Assembly: GCA_002503885.1 (NCBI GenBank)
Contig: DASQ01000003.1
Location: 1-15,050 of the forward strand
Source: Methanoculleus marisnigri
GTDB taxonomy: Archaea; Halobacteriota; Methanomicrobia; Methanomicrobiales; Methanoculleaceae
Length of the DNA stretch: 15,050 nucleotides
Direction of reading: 5' to 3'
Position numbers and translations under genes: made by a program. Shown here one piece after another: positions 14,232 through 15,050 of this stretch. The notes under the pieces were generated by a model. That model saw only the letters and a program-made list of their open reading frames with translations, was not told the origin of the DNA and ran no database searches. The stretch's first letter is position 1; every line of letters begins with the position of its first letter.

Positions 14232-15050
14232 ATGATACGGGTTCTGATCGTCGACGACTCACTCTTTATCCGGACAATCCTCCGGGATCTGCTTAAAGAC
14301 AGCCCGGATATAGAAGTCATCGGGACAGCGGTCAACGGCATCGACGCCCTCGGGAAGATATCTGAACTGAAGCCCGACGTCGTCACCCTCGACATCGAGA
14401 TGCCCCGGATGGGCGGTCTTGAGGTGCTTGAAGCGCTCAGGGAGGAGAGAGCGAGACCGAAGGTGATCGTCCTGAGCACATTGACGTCGAGGCAGGCCGA
14501 TATGACCCACCAGGCACTTCGACTCGGGGCGGATGACTTCATGCTCAAACCGAGGGATGTTCCGAACGTCAGGGGCGTCGAGAGGGAACTCATCCAGAAG
14601 ATCAGGAACCTTGTCTCTCTCCCGACGATGGCAAGACCCGCCGCGGTCCGCCAGAAAGAAGCGGATATAGTGGTGCTGATTGGCTCTTCGGCCGGAGGAC
14701 CGCCGATGCTTGATGCGCTTCTCTCCGCGCTCCCGCCGGACCTGCCTGCAGCGGTCGTCGTCACCCAGCATATGCCCGAGGGGTTCACCGCATCGCTCGC
14801 CGAGCGCCTCAGCCGGGTCTCGCCCCTGCCGGTGAAAGAGACCGCCAACGGAGACCTCCTCCAGACCGGAGCAGTCCTGATCTCAAAGGCCGGGTTTCAC
14901 TCCGTCATATCGGGGATCGCTTCGGGTGCCGGGAGAAACCATGGGCGGATCATCCACTCGACCGCCCCTCGCCTGCATGCGGTCCGACCTGCCGTTGATA
15001 CTACCTTCACCTCTGCAGCTCACGTCTTCGGTCCGCGCATCGTCTCCGTG
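14232..15050 (+). CDS. cheB: Chemotaxis protein-glutamate methylesterase/deamidase CheB (3' end outside window)
   Basis: The frame is open from ATG 14232 to the last base (273 codons), so the C-terminus is missing. The receiver domain (about residues 1-120) has Asp8, Asp9, phosphorylation site Asp54 (VTLDIEMPR), Ser76/Thr77 (VLSTLTS) and Lys105 (MLKP). A linker of about 25 residues follows. The methylesterase domain starts near 145 with IGSSAGGP, whose Ser153 is the expected nucleophile, and TQHMPEGF with His180. The catalytic Asp lies beyond the window. CheB removes methyl groups from chemoreceptor glutamates and deamidates glutamines. It follows cheY by 2 bp and probably opens into cheA, cheR and related genes. 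Confidence 0.95.
   Translation, partial: MIRVLIVDDSLFIRTILRDLLKDSPDIEVIGTAVNGIDALGKISELKPDVVTLDIEMPRMGGLEVLEALREERARPKVIVLSTLTSRQADMTHQALRLGADDFMLKPRDVPNVRGVERELIQKIRNLVSLPTMARPAAVRQKEADIVVLIGSSAGGPPMLDALLSALPPDLPAAVVVTQHMPEGFTASLAERLSRVSPLPVKETANGDLLQTGAVLISKAGFHSVISGIASGAGRNHGRIIHSTAPRLHAVRPAVDTTFTSAAHVFGPRIVSV

Noticed and set aside
1..15050. tRNA, rRNA or CRISPR
   Set aside because: No cloverleaf with a TTCRANNC-type arm, no rRNA core sequence and no short regularly spaced repeat with unique spacers was seen on either strand.

Overview
The window reads as the chromosome of a motile methanogenic archaeon of the order Methanomicrobiales, most likely Methanoculleus or a close relative. This is inferred from the high G+C content, archaeal genes such as aIF5A and CheF, a euryarchaeal-type archaellum cluster, and archaellins whose mature N-terminus begins LEAAIVLIAF. 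No 16S gene is present, so the genus is an inference. The archaellum, cheF and che genes all lie on the plus strand; only two housekeeping or envelope genes lie on the minus strand.

Left part (1-3235). The window opens inside the C-terminal end of an IS200/IS605-type tnpB, whose last codons run into a perfect 9-bp hairpin marking the right end of the element. It abuts a convergent inositol monophosphatase/fructose-1,6-bisphosphatase-family gene. That gene shares an 89-bp divergent promoter region with the aIF5A gene (hypusine-containing translation factor), which is followed closely by an agmatinase gene; agmatinase makes the putrescine that leads to spermidine, the donor for hypusine. A convergent gene then encodes an uncharacterised membrane-anchored extracytoplasmic protein.

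Middle part (3236-13797). A strong TATA promoter precedes three tandem archaellin genes with class III signal peptides and nearly identical 5' ends that form a mosaic. They end in a T-run. About 520 bp without a confident gene follows. A second promoter, apparently giving a leaderless transcript, then drives a tightly packed operon: one ArlC/D/E-like switch-complex protein, FlaF, FlaG, FlaH, FlaI, FlaJ, an uncharacterised two-helix membrane protein with a long acidic tail, and CheF. Gaps in this run are mostly 1-3 bp, except 45 bp before cheF.

Right part (13798-15050). After a T-run and a fresh TATA box, cheY and the start of cheB open what looks like the chemotaxis operon; cheB runs off the window.

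Taken together, 3.5-15 kb encodes filament (FlaB1-3), stator or periplasmic parts (FlaF, FlaG), motor (FlaH, FlaI, FlaJ), switch (ArlC/D/E), adaptor (CheF) and signal (CheY, CheB). The least explained members are the acidic membrane protein between flaJ and cheF, the 520-bp gap, and the secreted protein upstream of the archaellins.
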